Assembly (NCBI RefSeq): GCF_040215105.1 | Contig: NZ_CP157875.1 | Coordinates: 531,501 to 595,500, forward strand | DNA: 64,000 nt | Direction of reading: 5' to 3' | Origin: Aeromonas veronii | Lineage (GTDB): Bacteria > Pseudomonadota > Gammaproteobacteria > Enterobacterales > Aeromonadaceae | In this document: one piece after another, positions 8,661-17,590 of the stretch | Numbering within the stretch: the first letter of the stretch is position 1 | How the letters are laid out: every line of letters starts with the position of its first letter | Made by a program: the position numbers and the translations under genes | The notes under the pieces: model-generated | The model's database searches: none | What the model was told of the DNA's origin: nothing | The model's input: only the letters and a program-made list of their open reading frames with translations

Positions 8661-9542
8661 ATGGCCAAGGTGACCCAGAATTACTATGTCCCCGAACAGA
8701 GCCGCTGGCCCATCATAGGAGCCTTGGCTCTGTTCCTGCTGGCCTTCGGGGCTGGCCATCTGGTCAACGAGATCGCCAGCAAGCAGGTGGGGATAGGGCG
8801 TTATCTGATACTCGGGGGCGTGGCCCTGTTGGTCTTCATGCTGTTTGGCTGGTTTCGTCACATCATTCAGGAGTCCATGACCGGGCTCTACAGCCCCCAG
8901 ATGGACAGATCCTTCAGACAGGGCATGGTCTGGTTCATTTTTTCCGAGGTGATGTTCTTCCTGGCCTTCTTTGGGGTGCTGTTCTATGCGCGGCAGCTGG
9001 CCATGCCCTGGCTGGATGGAGCTGGCAACAAGGCGATGACGGCGCAACTGCTGTGGCCGGACTTCTCGGCTCACTGGCCCATGCTGAAGACCCCGGGGGG
9101 CACGACAACCCAGGCGATGCCTTGGCACGGGATCCCACTAATCAACACCCTGATCTTGCTGGCATCTTCCGTGACTCTGCTGTTTGCTCATACGGGGCTG
9201 GAGAGCGGGCGTCGCACTCGTCTCAAGTTGATGCTGCTTGCCACATTGCTGCTGGGGGGAGGCTTTTTGTGGTTGCAGGGCTATGAATATATTCATGCCT
9301 ATCGGGATCTGGGCCTGCGGCTGGATTCGGGCATCTATGGCAATACTTTCTTCATTCTGACCGGCTTTCATGGCCTGCACGTCACCCTGGGTACCCTGTT
9401 CCTCGGGATCATCTGGTTGCGCATCGTGCTGAGGGATCACTTCACGCCCGAGCGCCACTTCGCCTTTCAGGCCGCGGCCTGGTACTGGCACTTCGTTGAC
9501 GTGGTCTGGCTCTGCCTCTTCGTCTTTGTCTACCTGTTGTGA
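8661..9542 (+). CDS. coxC: Cytochrome c oxidase subunit III
   Basis: Seven-helix subunit that stabilises subunit I and its proton uptake. The 293-residue product carries 'FRQGMVWFIFSEVMFFLAFF' and, near the C-terminus, 'GFHGLHVTLGTLFLG' and 'WYWHFVDVVWL', which are signatures of the family. I chose ATG at 8661 because AGAGGAA is 6 bases upstream; an in-frame TTG at 8655 abuts that site. It starts 2 bases after the ctaG stop. Confidence 0.96.
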   Translation: MAKVTQNYYVPEQSRWPIIGALALFLLAFGAGHLVNEIASKQVGIGRYLILGGVALLVFMLFGWFRHIIQESMTGLYSPQMDRSFRQGMVWFIFSEVMFFLAFFGVLFYARQLAMPWLDGAGNKAMTAQLLWPDFSAHWPMLKTPGGTTTQAMPWHGIPLINTLILLASSVTLLFAHTGLESGRRTRLKLMLLATLLLGGGFLWLQGYEYIHAYRDLGLRLDSGIYGNTFFILTGFHGLHVTLGTLFLGIIWLRIVLRDHFTPERHFAFQAAAWYWHFVDVVWLCLFVFVYLL

Positions 9543-9550
9543 GCCCGGTT

Positions 9551-9760
9551 TCAGTAAGGACGGGGATTGGGTTCCAGCCAGCCCATCATCAGCGAGAACA
9601 GCAGGATGGCGACCACCAGCAGGGAGAAGAATACCCGCCTACCCAGGGGAGCCGACATCCTTCTGGTCGCTTGCTTCGTGGTCATCATCAGCCAGAGGGC
9701 GTGGAATAGCTGTCCGATGATGAGCAGCAACATGAATACCAGCACGACTTTGATCAACAT
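9551..9760 (-). CDS. DUF2909 family twin-transmembrane protein
   Basis: A 69-residue protein with two hydrophobic segments ('MLIKVVLVFMLLLIIGQLFH' and 'VFFSLLVVAILLFSLMMGW') and a short basic loop between them. This is the DUF2909 layout; the family is habitually found in oxidase clusters next to coxC and the SURF1-like gene, but its job is not known to me. It is on the opposite strand inside the cox locus, convergent to coxC. Its start codon overlaps the region just upstream of the SURF1-like gene. Confidence 0.75.
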   Translation of the reverse strand: MLIKVVLVFMLLLIIGQLFHALWLMMTTKQATRRMSAPLGRRVFFSLLVVAILLFSLMMGWLEPNPRPY

Positions 9761-9776
9761 GTGGGGGCCTCGTGAT

Positions 9777-10532
9777 ATGGGTGACGCGGCGACATGGCAC
9801 AAGCAACGGGCTCTCCATCGGCGACGCTGGCTGGTGCTGTTATTCACTCTGGGTGTCTCGGCTGGTTTGTGCAAGCTGGCACTCTGGCAATGGCAACGGG
9901 CGGCAGAAAAAGAGGCGTGGCTGGAGCAGGTGGCTGCGGCTCAGCAGGTGGCACCTCTGATGCTGGTTCGGCTCGACTGGCGTGAACTGGACAAGTTGGA
10001 TGGCGCAGTGCTGAGTGGGCGAGCGGCCTGGTTTCGGCCCTACGTCTGGCTGCTGGATAACCAGACTGTGGAGGGGGAAATAGGCTATGACGTCATCATC
10101 CCGGTTCGCGCCAATGACGATACAGCTTTGGCTGGCACCTCTTCGTCGAAGGAGCCTCTTCTCTTGGTCAATTTGGGTTGGATCGCGGCGCCAGCCAGCC
10201 GGGATCAGTTGCCTGCCCCAGTGATCCCACCATTGCTGGAGCTGGATGGGCTGCTGCGTACCAGACCGGGTGGCCTGCTGCTTGGCCAAAACATAGAGGG
10301 CGGCCCATACCCGAACCGGATCCAGTCCGTCAGGGTTGCCAGTTTGAGTGAAGAGACGGGCTTGCCCCTCGTCGATGCCGTTTTTTACCAAAAAAATTCC
10401 CCGTTTTGCTACCACTACCAGCACAACGTCATGCCCCCAGAGAAGCACAGAGCCTATGCACTGCAATGGTTGGGGCTGGCAGTGGTAATGCTGGTGGGGG
10501 GGCTGGTGCTGGCAAGGAGAGTCTCATCATGA
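9777..10532 (+). CDS. SURF1 family oxidase assembly protein
   Basis: SURF1/Shy1 proteins help insert heme a into subunit I. The 251-residue product has the expected form: an N-terminal helix followed by 'LALWQWQRAAEKEAWL', a large periplasmic domain with 'GYDVIIPV' and 'LLVNLGWI', and a C-terminal helix after 'HRAYALQWLGLA'. I chose ATG at 9777; an in-frame ATG at 9759 overlaps the start of the reversed DUF2909 gene. It overlaps the following gene by an ATGA. Confidence 0.88.
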   Translation: MGDAATWHKQRALHRRRWLVLLFTLGVSAGLCKLALWQWQRAAEKEAWLEQVAAAQQVAPLMLVRLDWRELDKLDGAVLSGRAAWFRPYVWLLDNQTVEGEIGYDVIIPVRANDDTALAGTSSSKEPLLLVNLGWIAAPASRDQLPAPVIPPLLELDGLLRTRPGGLLLGQNIEGGPYPNRIQSVRVASLSEETGLPLVDAVFYQKNSPFCYHYQHNVMPPEKHRAYALQWLGLAVVMLVGGLVLARRVSS

Positions 10533-11014
10533 ATGAATGGGCTAGATGGAAGGTACCGGTCGCCTTTGTGTTGGTGATCCTGTTGCCCGTGCTGCTGGCG
10601 GCGCTGACCCTGCACCAGGGTTGGTATGAGGCCGGCACCCGCAGCAAAGGGCAGTGGTTGAAGAGGGAAATTTATCTGCTGCCGCCACTCTCGGCTCATC
10701 AGAGCCAGTGGCGCCTGGTCTATCTGGAGGCAGATCGTTGTGCGGCGCAGTGCCAGCAGGTTCCCATCTTGATGGCGCGGATACAGAGTGCCCTGGGGCG
10801 CAATGGGGACAAGCTGGCGTTGATGCCGCTCAGGTTGACATCTCTCGGATCCGGTGAAGGGTTGCAGGCGGGAGAGCTGATGCTGGTGGACCCCCAGGGG
10901 CTGGCCATATTGCGTTACGAGGTGCCAGACAACAGCACGCAGTGGCCTCTGTTTGGCAAGGCAGTGCTGTCGGATTTGCAGCAACTGCTCAAGTACCAGC
11001 GAGGCGTGCAATGA
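10529..11014 (+). CDS. Unknown membrane protein of the cox locus
   Basis: A 161-residue product with a single N-terminal membrane helix ('VAFVLVILLPVLLAALTL') and a soluble, probably periplasmic part. The region 'WRLVYLEADRCAAQCQQ' resembles the start of a thioredoxin-like fold as in SCO copper proteins, with two cysteines spaced C-AAQ-C. It overlaps both neighbours (ATGA at 10529 and 11011), so it is translated together with the SURF1-like gene and ctaA. A role in oxidase maturation is inferred from position only. Confidence 0.7.
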   Translation: MNEWARWKVPVAFVLVILLPVLLAALTLHQGWYEAGTRSKGQWLKREIYLLPPLSAHQSQWRLVYLEADRCAAQCQQVPILMARIQSALGRNGDKLALMPLRLTSLGSGEGLQAGELMLVDPQGLAILRYEVPDNSTQWPLFGKAVLSDLQQLLKYQRGVQ

Positions 11015-12021
11015 AACTACAGAAGAGGCTCGCCTCGATCGCCATTGCCCTGGCCGTGCTGGTCATTCTGCTCGGTGCCTATACCCGGCTGACCGATGCG
11101 GGCCTTGCCTGCCCTGATTGGCCCGGTTGCTATGGCTCTCTGGCCATCCCTCATTTGGCTCAAGCCGAGCAGGCGGCCATGCTCTATCCGGATACCCCGC
11201 TAGTACCTCACAAGGCCCGCAGTGAGATGGTGCATCGCTACTTGGCCGGTATGTTGGGCTGTCTCATCGCCCTCCTGTTTGTATTGAGCTGGCGGCAAGG
11301 GGGGCGTCTGCGCCATCTTGCGAGCGGGTTGCTCCTGCTGGTGCTTGGGCAGGCGTTGCTTGGCATGTGGACGGTGACGCTGGCATTACACCCTCTGGTG
11401 GTGACGACCCATCTGCTCGGCGGCTTTGCCATCCTGACCCTGCTGTGGCTCTATCGTTGTGAGTCGACATGTGGCAACCAGGTCGTTGTCGGTGGTCAGG
11501 GGCTGACCCTGCTGGGCAATCTCGCCTGCGGCATGCTCTTGATCCAGATAGCCCTGGGGGGATGGACCTCATCCAACTATGCCGCCATGGCCTGTGCCGA
11601 GCTGCCCCTGTGCCACTCGGGTTGGCAACAGCAGCTCGACTGGGATGAGGCTTTTCATCTACCGCTCGGCCATGCCAGCTACGAGTTCGGTGTACTCAGC
11701 AAGGAGGCACGTCAGACCATCCACATTGCTCACCGACTGGGGGCGATGGCCACGGCCCTGCTGGTGGGCGGCTTTGCCATCGCGTTGATCCGCCATGGGG
11801 TGCTTCTGAGAGTGCTCGGTGCGCTGCTTCTTACTCTGTTGTTGACACAGATTGCCCTAGGCCTGACCAATGTGCATCTGGCTCTACCTCTAGCCAATGC
11901 CCTCGCCCACAACCTGGTGGGCGCACATCTGCTGGTGGTGTGTGTGCTGGCTCGTTGGCGTCTCTCCCATGCCGTCACATCTCCCTCATTATCTCCCCTG
12001 ATGATCAGGAGCCGGACATGA
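11011..12021 (+). CDS. ctaA: Heme A synthase (CtaA/COX15)
   Basis: Oxidises the C8 methyl of heme O to a formyl group, giving heme A for the oxidase. The 336-residue product has eight predicted membrane helices. Recognisable parts: 'LGAYTRLTDAGLACPDWPGCYG' in two blocks (YTRLTDAGLACPDWPGCYG), 'EMVHRYLAG' with one heme-ligand histidine, 'VTTHLLGG', and 'IHIAHRLGA' in the second half. I chose ATG at 11011, which overlaps the stop of the preceding gene; upstream codons do not fit the family. It overlaps ctaB by 4 bases. Confidence 0.95.
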   Translation: MKLQKRLASIAIALAVLVILLGAYTRLTDAGLACPDWPGCYGSLAIPHLAQAEQAAMLYPDTPLVPHKARSEMVHRYLAGMLGCLIALLFVLSWRQGGRLRHLASGLLLLVLGQALLGMWTVTLALHPLVVTTHLLGGFAILTLLWLYRCESTCGNQVVVGGQGLTLLGNLACGMLLIQIALGGWTSSNYAAMACAELPLCHSGWQQQLDWDEAFHLPLGHASYEFGVLSKEARQTIHIAHRLGAMATALLVGGFAIALIRHGVLLRVLGALLLTLLLTQIALGLTNVHLALPLANALAHNLVGAHLLVVCVLARWRLSHAVTSPSLSPLMIRSRT

Positions 12022-12923
12022 ATGGCAAGCCGCAGGTTCAGTCGTTCGACCCTCAGTTGCTGCGGGACTATTACCAGCTGACCAAGCCGAGAGTGGTGGC
12101 CCTGTTGCTGCTGACGGCCTGGGTCGGCATGTTGCTGGCTGAACCGACGTTGGCCTCCCTTGGGCACATGGGGCTGGGGCTCGCGGGGATAGGGCTATTG
12201 GCGTCTGCGGCGGCGGCCATGAATCACAGTCTGGAGAGCGGTATCGATACCCAGATGCGCAGGACACGCTGGCGACCAGTGGCGAGGGGGCGGATCAGCG
12301 CGCGGGCGGCCATGATCTTCGCGCTCTGGTTGGCGGTTGCGGGTTTTTGCATGCTCTATCTCGGGGTGAATCCGCTAACCGCCTGGCTGACCCTGGCCAG
12401 CCTGTTTGGCTATGCCATTGTCTACACCCTGCTACTGAAGAAGGCGACACCCCAGAACATCGTCATCGGCGGGCTGGCGGGGGCCATGCCGCCGTTGCTG
12501 GGTTGGACCAGTATCACCGGGCAGCTCTCGGCCGAGCCCTGGCTGCTGGTGATGATCATCTTCGCCTGGACTCCCCCTCATTTCTGGGCTCTGGCCATTC
12601 ACCGACGGGATGAGTATGCGAACGCCAGGATCCCCATGCTGCCGGTCACCCATGGCATCGAGTTCACCAAGACCGCCATCCTGTTCTATCTGCTGATGCT
12701 GACCCTGATCTGTCTGCTGCCTTACCTCATCGGCATGTCGGGGATCATCTATCTGGTTGGTAGCCTGGGGCTGAACTTCTGGTTCTGCTGGCACGGCTGG
12801 TTATTGAAGCGATCGACCTCCTCGGTTCAGGCGATGCGCACCTTCCGCTTCTCCATTTATCATCTGATGTTGCTGTTCGGCCTGTTGATCCTGGATCACC
12901 ACTGGTTGTGGCGACTGTCATAA
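12018..12923 (+). CDS. ctaB: Protoheme IX farnesyltransferase (heme O synthase)
   Basis: Attaches the farnesyl chain to protoheme to make heme O, the substrate of ctaA. The 301-residue product contains the prenyltransferase motifs 'NHSLESGIDTQMRRTRWRP' (Asp-rich, substrate binding) and 'WTPPHFWALAIHRRDEYAN', and about nine membrane helices. The UbiA-type start 'YYQLTKPRVVALLLLTAWVG' is clear. Last gene of the oxidase locus, followed by a strong hairpin at 12972. Confidence 0.96.
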   Translation: MNGKPQVQSFDPQLLRDYYQLTKPRVVALLLLTAWVGMLLAEPTLASLGHMGLGLAGIGLLASAAAAMNHSLESGIDTQMRRTRWRPVARGRISARAAMIFALWLAVAGFCMLYLGVNPLTAWLTLASLFGYAIVYTLLLKKATPQNIVIGGLAGAMPPLLGWTSITGQLSAEPWLLVMIIFAWTPPHFWALAIHRRDEYANARIPMLPVTHGIEFTKTAILFYLLMLTLICLLPYLIGMSGIIYLVGSLGLNFWFCWHGWLLKRSTSSVQAMRTFRFSIYHLMLLFGLLILDHHWLWRLS

Positions 12924-12971
12924 CCGAAGGGGGATGGCGCGGTTGAAGGGGCAATAGGGATTAGATGTAGC

Positions 12972-13000
12972 AGCAAGGCTGGCTTGGGGCCAGCCTTGCT
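12972..13000. terminator. Bidirectional hairpin between ctaB and patD
   Basis: The stem AGCAAGGCTGGC / GCCAGCCTTGCT is long and perfect. It lies between two convergent genes. The T tract is short on both sides, so termination strength is uncertain. Confidence 0.65.
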
Positions 13001-13004
13001 GCTT

Positions 13005-14435
13005 TCAGAGTTTGACCATGATGTGGCGCGGCACCGTATAGTCCTCCAGTGCGTAGAGGGAGAGATCCTTGCCATAACCTGACATCTTCATGCCGCCGTG
13101 GGGCATCTCCGAGCAGAGCATGAAGTGGGTGTTGATCCAGGTACAGCCGTACTGCAGGTGGCTCGCCACCTTGCTGGCAAGGCCGAGATCCCGGGTCCAG
13201 ACCGAGGAGGCAAGGCCATAGTCCGAGTCGTTGGCCCACTGCACTACCTGTTCGGCATCGTTGAAGCGGGTCACCGATACCACAGGGCCGAACACCTCGC
13301 GCCGTACGATCTCATCCTCCTGGCGGGCGCCGACGATCAGGGTTGGTTCGAAGAAGAAGCCGTTGCCCGGGCGGATCTTGCCGCCGGCGGTTACCTCCAC
13401 GTGGCCGCTGCTCTGGGCCCGCTCCACGAAGCTGGCGACCCGGTTGCGCTGGCGGTCCGAGATGAGGGGGCCCATCTCCACCCCCTCCTCGTGGGGATCT
13501 CCCACCTTGATAGAGGCAACGGCGTCCGTCATGGCGGCGACGAACTTGTCATAGATCTTGCCCTGGGCGTAGATGCGACAGGCGGCGGTGCAGTCCTGGC
13601 CTGCGTTGTAGAAGCCGAAGGTGCGAATGCCCTCCACCACGGCTTCCAGGTCAGCGTCATCAAAGATGATGACGGGGGCCTTGCCACCCAATTCCAAGTG
13701 GGTGCGCTTCATGGTGCGGGCGGCGCTCTGCAGGATCTTCTGACCGGTGGCGATGTCCCCGGTGAGGGACACCATGCGCACCAGCGGGTGTTCCACCAGC
13801 GGGGCACCCACACTCTCGCCCCGGCCACAGATGATGTTGATGACCCCACGGGGAAACAGCTCGCTGGCGAACTCGGCGAGGCGCAGGGCGGTCAACGGCG
13901 TCTGCTCCGAAGGCTTGAGCACCACCGTATTGCCGGCGGCGAGCACCGGCGCCATCTTCCAGGCCGCCATCATCAACGGATAGTTCCAGGGGGCTATGCT
14001 GCCCACCACGCCGACGGGATCCCGGCGGATCATGCTGGTGTGTCCCTCGATGTATTCTCCGGCGAGCGGTCCTTGCAGGCAGCGGGCCGCGCCCGCGAAG
14101 AAGCGGAAGCAGTCCACCACGGCAGGCAGCTCGTCGTTCAGTACCGCCAGATAGGGTTTGCCACAGTTGAGGGACTCCAGCGCCGCGAACTCCTCGGCGT
14201 GACGTTCGATGGCATCCGCGAGGCGCAGCAGCAGGTTGCTGCGCTGGGCCGGGGTGGTGCGGCTCCACTGGGCGAAGGCGCGTTGGGCACCGTTGACCGC
14301 CCTGCTTACCTGTTCGAACGAGGCTTCGGGCACCGAAGCGATGAGTTCGCCGGTGGCCGGGTTGAGGACGGGCTCGGCCGGACCGTCACCGGTGACAAAC
14401 TGGCCGTCGATCAAGAGTTGGGTATTGAGCTTCAT
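13005..14435 (-). CDS. patD: Gamma-aminobutyraldehyde dehydrogenase
   Basis: Oxidises 4-aminobutanal, formed from putrescine, to GABA with NAD. The 476-residue product is a full-length aldehyde dehydrogenase: NAD-binding '[16 protein letters not shown]', the general base Glu in '[12 protein letters not shown]', the catalytic Cys in '[11 protein letters not shown]', and 'EVFGPVVSV'. Substrate is inferred from likeness to E. coli YdcW/PatD and from the operon with a polyamine-type transporter. Start ATG at 14435 has AAGGA 7 bases upstream. Last gene of the ydcSTUV-patD unit. Confidence 0.88.
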   Translation of the reverse strand: MKLNTQLLIDGQFVTGDGPAEPVLNPATGELIASVPEASFEQVSRAVNGAQRAFAQWSRTTPAQRSNLLLRLADAIERHAEEFAALESLNCGKPYLAVLNDELPAVVDCFRFFAGAARCLQGPLAGEYIEGHTSMIRRDPVGVVGSIAPWNYPLMMAAWKMAPVLAAGNTVVLKPSEQTPLTALRLAEFASELFPRGVINIICGRGESVGAPLVEHPLVRMVSLTGDIATGQKILQSAARTMKRTHLELGGKAPVIIFDDADLEAVVEGIRTFGFYNAGQDCTAACRIYAQGKIYDKFVAAMTDAVASIKVGDPHEEGVEMGPLISDRQRNRVASFVERAQSSGHVEVTAGGKIRPGNGFFFEPTLIVGARQEDEIVRREVFGPVVSVTRFNDAEQVVQWANDSDYGLASSVWTRDLGLASKVASHLQYGCTWINTHFMLCSEMPHGGMKMSGYGKDLSLYALEDYTVPRHIMVKL

Positions 14436-14464
14436 GGTTGCATCCTTGCGCACGCGTTGAGTCG

Positions 14465-15298
14465 TTATTTGCCACTGCCGGCGACGTCCTGGCCGTCGCG
14501 GGTGAGGTAGTAGGCAAGCAGAATGGGGATGGTGGTGAAGGCCACTATGATGAGGGCCACCACGTTGGTGACGGGCCGATCGCGCGGGCGGATCAGCTCC
14601 TGATACATCCAGATGGGCAATGTGGTCTGTTGGCCCGCGGTGAAGGTGGTGACGATCACCTCGTCAAAACTCAGGGCGAACGCCAACATGCCCCCCGCCA
14701 GCAGGGCGGTGGCGAGATTTGGCAGGATCACGTAGCGCAGGGTCTGGAAGCCATCGGCCCCGAGATCCATGGAGGCTTCGATCAGCGACCGATTGGTGCG
14801 GCGAAAGCGTGCCAGGGCATTGTTGTAGACCACCACTACACAGAAGGTGGCGTGGCCGATGACGATGGTCCAGAAGCTGAACGGGATCTCCATCAGGCCG
14901 TAGGCAGAGCGCAGCGCTATGCCGGTGACGATACCGGGCAGGGCGATGGGCAGCACCAGCAGGAGTGACACCACCTCCTGGCCGAAGAAGCGGCTGCGGG
15001 CGATGGCCCCTGCCGCCAGGGTGCCAAGCACCATGGCCGCGAGGGTCGCGAGCCCGGCCACCTCCAGCGACAGCTGGATGGCGCGCCACACATCGGGCCG
15101 GTTCAGCGTCACCTCGAACCACTTGAAGGTGAGCCCGGGGGGCGGGAACTGGTAGCTCTTGCTCTCGCTGGTGAAGGCGTAGAGGAAGATGAACAGGATG
15201 GGGATATGCAGGAACAGCAAGCCTCCGATGGCGGCGTATTTCAGCAGCCCGGATGGGCGCTGGCCATACCCCTGATTCACCGCGGGATTAGAGCGCAT
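14465..15298 (-). CDS. ydcV: ABC transporter permease, PotC/YdcV type
   Basis: Second permease of a polyamine-type importer. The 277-residue product has about six membrane helices and the permease loop that contacts the ATPase ('[20 protein letters not shown]'). It overlaps ydcU by 11 bases, so translation is probably coupled. Putrescine as substrate is inferred from neighbour patD and from the E. coli ydcSTUVW operon. Confidence 0.85.
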   Translation of the reverse strand: MRSNPAVNQGYGQRPSGLLKYAAIGGLLFLHIPILFIFLYAFTSESKSYQFPPPGLTFKWFEVTLNRPDVWRAIQLSLEVAGLATLAAMVLGTLAAGAIARSRFFGQEVVSLLLVLPIALPGIVTGIALRSAYGLMEIPFSFWTIVIGHATFCVVVVYNNALARFRRTNRSLIEASMDLGADGFQTLRYVILPNLATALLAGGMLAFALSFDEVIVTTFTAGQQTTLPIWMYQELIRPRDRPVTNVVALIIVAFTTIPILLAYYLTRDGQDVAGSGK

Positions 15299-16256
15299 CG
15301 AAGGCCCCCAGTCGTTTTGCTATCGCCAGATAGATGGCGATGATGAGGATGGGTACCAGGGAGAAGGCGGCGGCGAATGGCAGATTGCCCGCCGTGCCTT
15401 GCTGGATATAGACCACCTGGCCGATGTACAGGGTCGAGTTGCCGATGATGCCGGGGATGATGTAGTCCCCGAGTGTCAGCGAGAAGGTGAAAATGGAGCC
15501 TGCCACTACCCCCGGCAACGCCAGCGGCAGGATCAGGGTGCGGAAAGTCTGGGCCGGGGTGGCACCGAGGTCGCCACTCGCCTCCAGCAGAGAGCGGGGG
15601 ATCCGCTCCACCGCGGCCTGGATCGGCAGGATCATGAAGGGCAGCCAGACGTAGACGAAGACGATGAAAGTACCGAGGCGAGAGAACGACAGCGAGGGGC
15701 CTCCGATTACCGGCAGGGAGAGGATGGCGTCCAGCAGCCAGTCCAGCCCGAGGCTCCCCGCCAGCCAGCTGATGACCCCCTCCTTGGCCAGGATCAGCTT
15801 CCAGGCGTAGACCCGCACCAGATAGCTGGACCAGAGTGGCAACATGATGCCGAGATAGAACAGGGCGCGAGTCTTGCCGCTGGTGTAGCGGGCCATGTAG
15901 TAGGCGATGGGAAAGCCGAGCAGGGCGCAGGCCAGGGTCACCAGCAGCGCCATGCCGAGCGTGCGCAGGATGACGTCGAGGTTCTCTGCTCGCAGCAGGG
16001 CAGTGAAGTTTTGCAGCCCCAGTTCGTGGCGTATCTGTCCGCTGAACTCATCCAGCCCGAAGAAGGCGTTGGAGAGCAGCATCAGCAAGGAGCCGACGTA
16101 GATGATACCAAGCCAGATCAGTGGCGGGCCGAGCAACACCCCCAGCAACAGGCCGGGGCGGCCGTAGAGCAGGGTGGAGAGGCGCCGCAGCGGTCTGAAT
16201 GTGGAGGTGGTGGGGGCTTGGATCATGGGGAGACTCGCACTCTGGGGGAGGCTCAT
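15288..16256 (-). CDS. ydcU: ABC transporter permease, PotB/YdcU type
   Basis: First permease of the same importer, 322 residues with about six membrane helices after a proline-rich cytoplasmic start. The ATPase-contact loop reads '[20 protein letters not shown]'. It overlaps ydcT by 4 bases (ATGA) upstream and ydcV by 11 bases downstream. Confidence 0.86.
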   Translation of the reverse strand: MSLPQSASLPMIQAPTTSTFRPLRRLSTLLYGRPGLLLGVLLGPPLIWLGIIYVGSLLMLLSNAFFGLDEFSGQIRHELGLQNFTALLRAENLDVILRTLGMALLVTLACALLGFPIAYYMARYTSGKTRALFYLGIMLPLWSSYLVRVYAWKLILAKEGVISWLAGSLGLDWLLDAILSLPVIGGPSLSFSRLGTFIVFVYVWLPFMILPIQAAVERIPRSLLEASGDLGATPAQTFRTLILPLALPGVVAGSIFTFSLTLGDYIIPGIIGNSTLYIGQVVYIQQGTAGNLPFAAAFSLVPILIIAIYLAIAKRLGAFDAL

Positions 16257-17260
16257 GGTCGAGCCTCATGATCGGTCAGACGGTGGATGGCCTGCTCCGG
16301 CCAGCTGAGGCTGACCCGGGCGCCGCGGGGGAGGCGTGCTTGCCCCTCGTTGGGGTGGTTGACGAGGATCTCGATCTGCTCCCCCAAGTCCACCCGATAG
16401 CGAACGAAGGCGCCCAGATACTCCACCTCGCGGATCTCGCCCGACCAACCCGGGCTGCCGGCGTCGCTGAGCCGGATCCGCTCCGGGCGTACCATCATCT
16501 GCTGGCTGTCGCCACACAGGCGTTTGGCCTGCTCTCCCTCGAACAGGTTGACGGTACCGACGAAGCGGGCGACGAAAGGGGTGTCCGGTGCATCGTAGAT
16601 GGCATCTGGCGGGGCGATCTGTTCGATCCTGCCTTGATTGAAGATGCAGATGCGGTCGCTCATGGAGAGCGCCTCCTGCTGGTCGTGGGTGACGAAGATG
16701 AACGTGATGCCGAGCTGGCGTTGCAATGCTTTCAGTTCGAGCTGCATCTGCTCGCGCAGCTTGAGATCCAGTGCGCCGAGCGGCTCATCCAGCAGCAGGA
16801 TGCGCGGCTGATTGATCAGCGCCCGGGCGATGGCGATGCGTTGACGCTGGCCGCCGGAGAGCTGGCCGGGCTTGCGGTTGCCCACCCCGGGGAGGCGCAC
16901 CAGCTCCAGCATCTCGTCTACCTTGCGGTAGCGCTCAGCCTTGGAGACTCCCTTTAGCATCAAGCCGTAGCCAATGTTGTCGCGCACATCCATGTTGGGG
17001 AAGAGGGCATAGTCCTGAAACACGGTGTTGAGGTTGCGATCATAGGGGGGAACCCGGGAGCAGGGTTCCCCGAACAGCCGGATCTCGCCGTCGCTCGGAT
17101 ATTCGAAACCCGCGATCATTCGCAGGCAGGTGGTCTTGCCAGAGCCGCTCGGCCCCAGCAGGGTAAAAAACTCACCGGCCGGGATCTGGAAGGAGATGTC
17201 GTCGACCGCCCTCACCTCGCCATAGTGGCGGCTGACCCGGTCAAATTGTACGGCTGTCAT
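16253..17260 (-). CDS. ydcT: ABC transporter ATP-binding protein, PotA/YdcT type
   Basis: The ATPase that powers the importer. In 335 residues it shows Walker A 'LGPSGSGKTTCLR', the Q-loop region 'NTVFQDYALFPNM', the signature 'LSGGQRQRIAIARAL', Walker B 'ILLLDEPLGALD', and the C-terminal TOBE domain ('MVRPERIRLSD'). It starts 287 bases after the ydcS stop; that gap contains two extra copies of a 103-bp unit, unlike the tight overlaps further down the operon. Confidence 0.9.
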   Translation of the reverse strand: MTAVQFDRVSRHYGEVRAVDDISFQIPAGEFFTLLGPSGSGKTTCLRMIAGFEYPSDGEIRLFGEPCSRVPPYDRNLNTVFQDYALFPNMDVRDNIGYGLMLKGVSKAERYRKVDEMLELVRLPGVGNRKPGQLSGGQRQRIAIARALINQPRILLLDEPLGALDLKLREQMQLELKALQRQLGITFIFVTHDQQEALSMSDRICIFNQGRIEQIAPPDAIYDAPDTPFVARFVGTVNLFEGEQAKRLCGDSQQMMVRPERIRLSDAGSPGWSGEIREVEYLGAFVRYRVDLGEQIEILVNHPNEGQARLPRGARVSLSWPEQAIHRLTDHEARP

Positions 17261-17340
17261 GGTACGTCCTTGTCATCGACCGGGCCGGACTCCTGTCCGG
17301 CCCGCAGAGGGCTGTGTCAGGGGTTGCTTGCCTGAAGGGG

Positions 17341-17590
17341 CTCAGCGACCACCCAGGATGGCGATATAGTCCGAGACCCAGCGGTAGGTAAAGGTCACGC
17401 AGTGCTTTGGCTCGGGCCGCGGACTCGCTTTGTGTCAAACCGGCTCAGCGACCACCCAGGATGGCGATATAGTCCGAGACCCAGCGGTAGGTAAAGGTCA
17501 CACAGTGCTTTGGCTCGGGCCGCGGACTTGCTTTGTGTCAAACCGGCTCAGCGACCACCCAGGATGGCGATATAGTCCGAGACCCAGCGA
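17341..17590. repeat. 103-bp tandem repeat derived from a binding-protein gene 3' end
   Basis: Two full copies (17341-17443 and 17444-17546) differ at only two positions (17400 versus 17503 and 17436 versus 17539). A third copy starting at 17547 shares the first 43 bases and then diverges; that third copy is the real 3' end of ydcS. Read on the minus strand, each copy ends with codons for 'RWVSDYIAILGGR' and a stop. The full copies carry 'CVTFTYRW' where ydcS has 'CVPYYRW', so they descend from a related but not identical gene. Confidence 0.9.
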
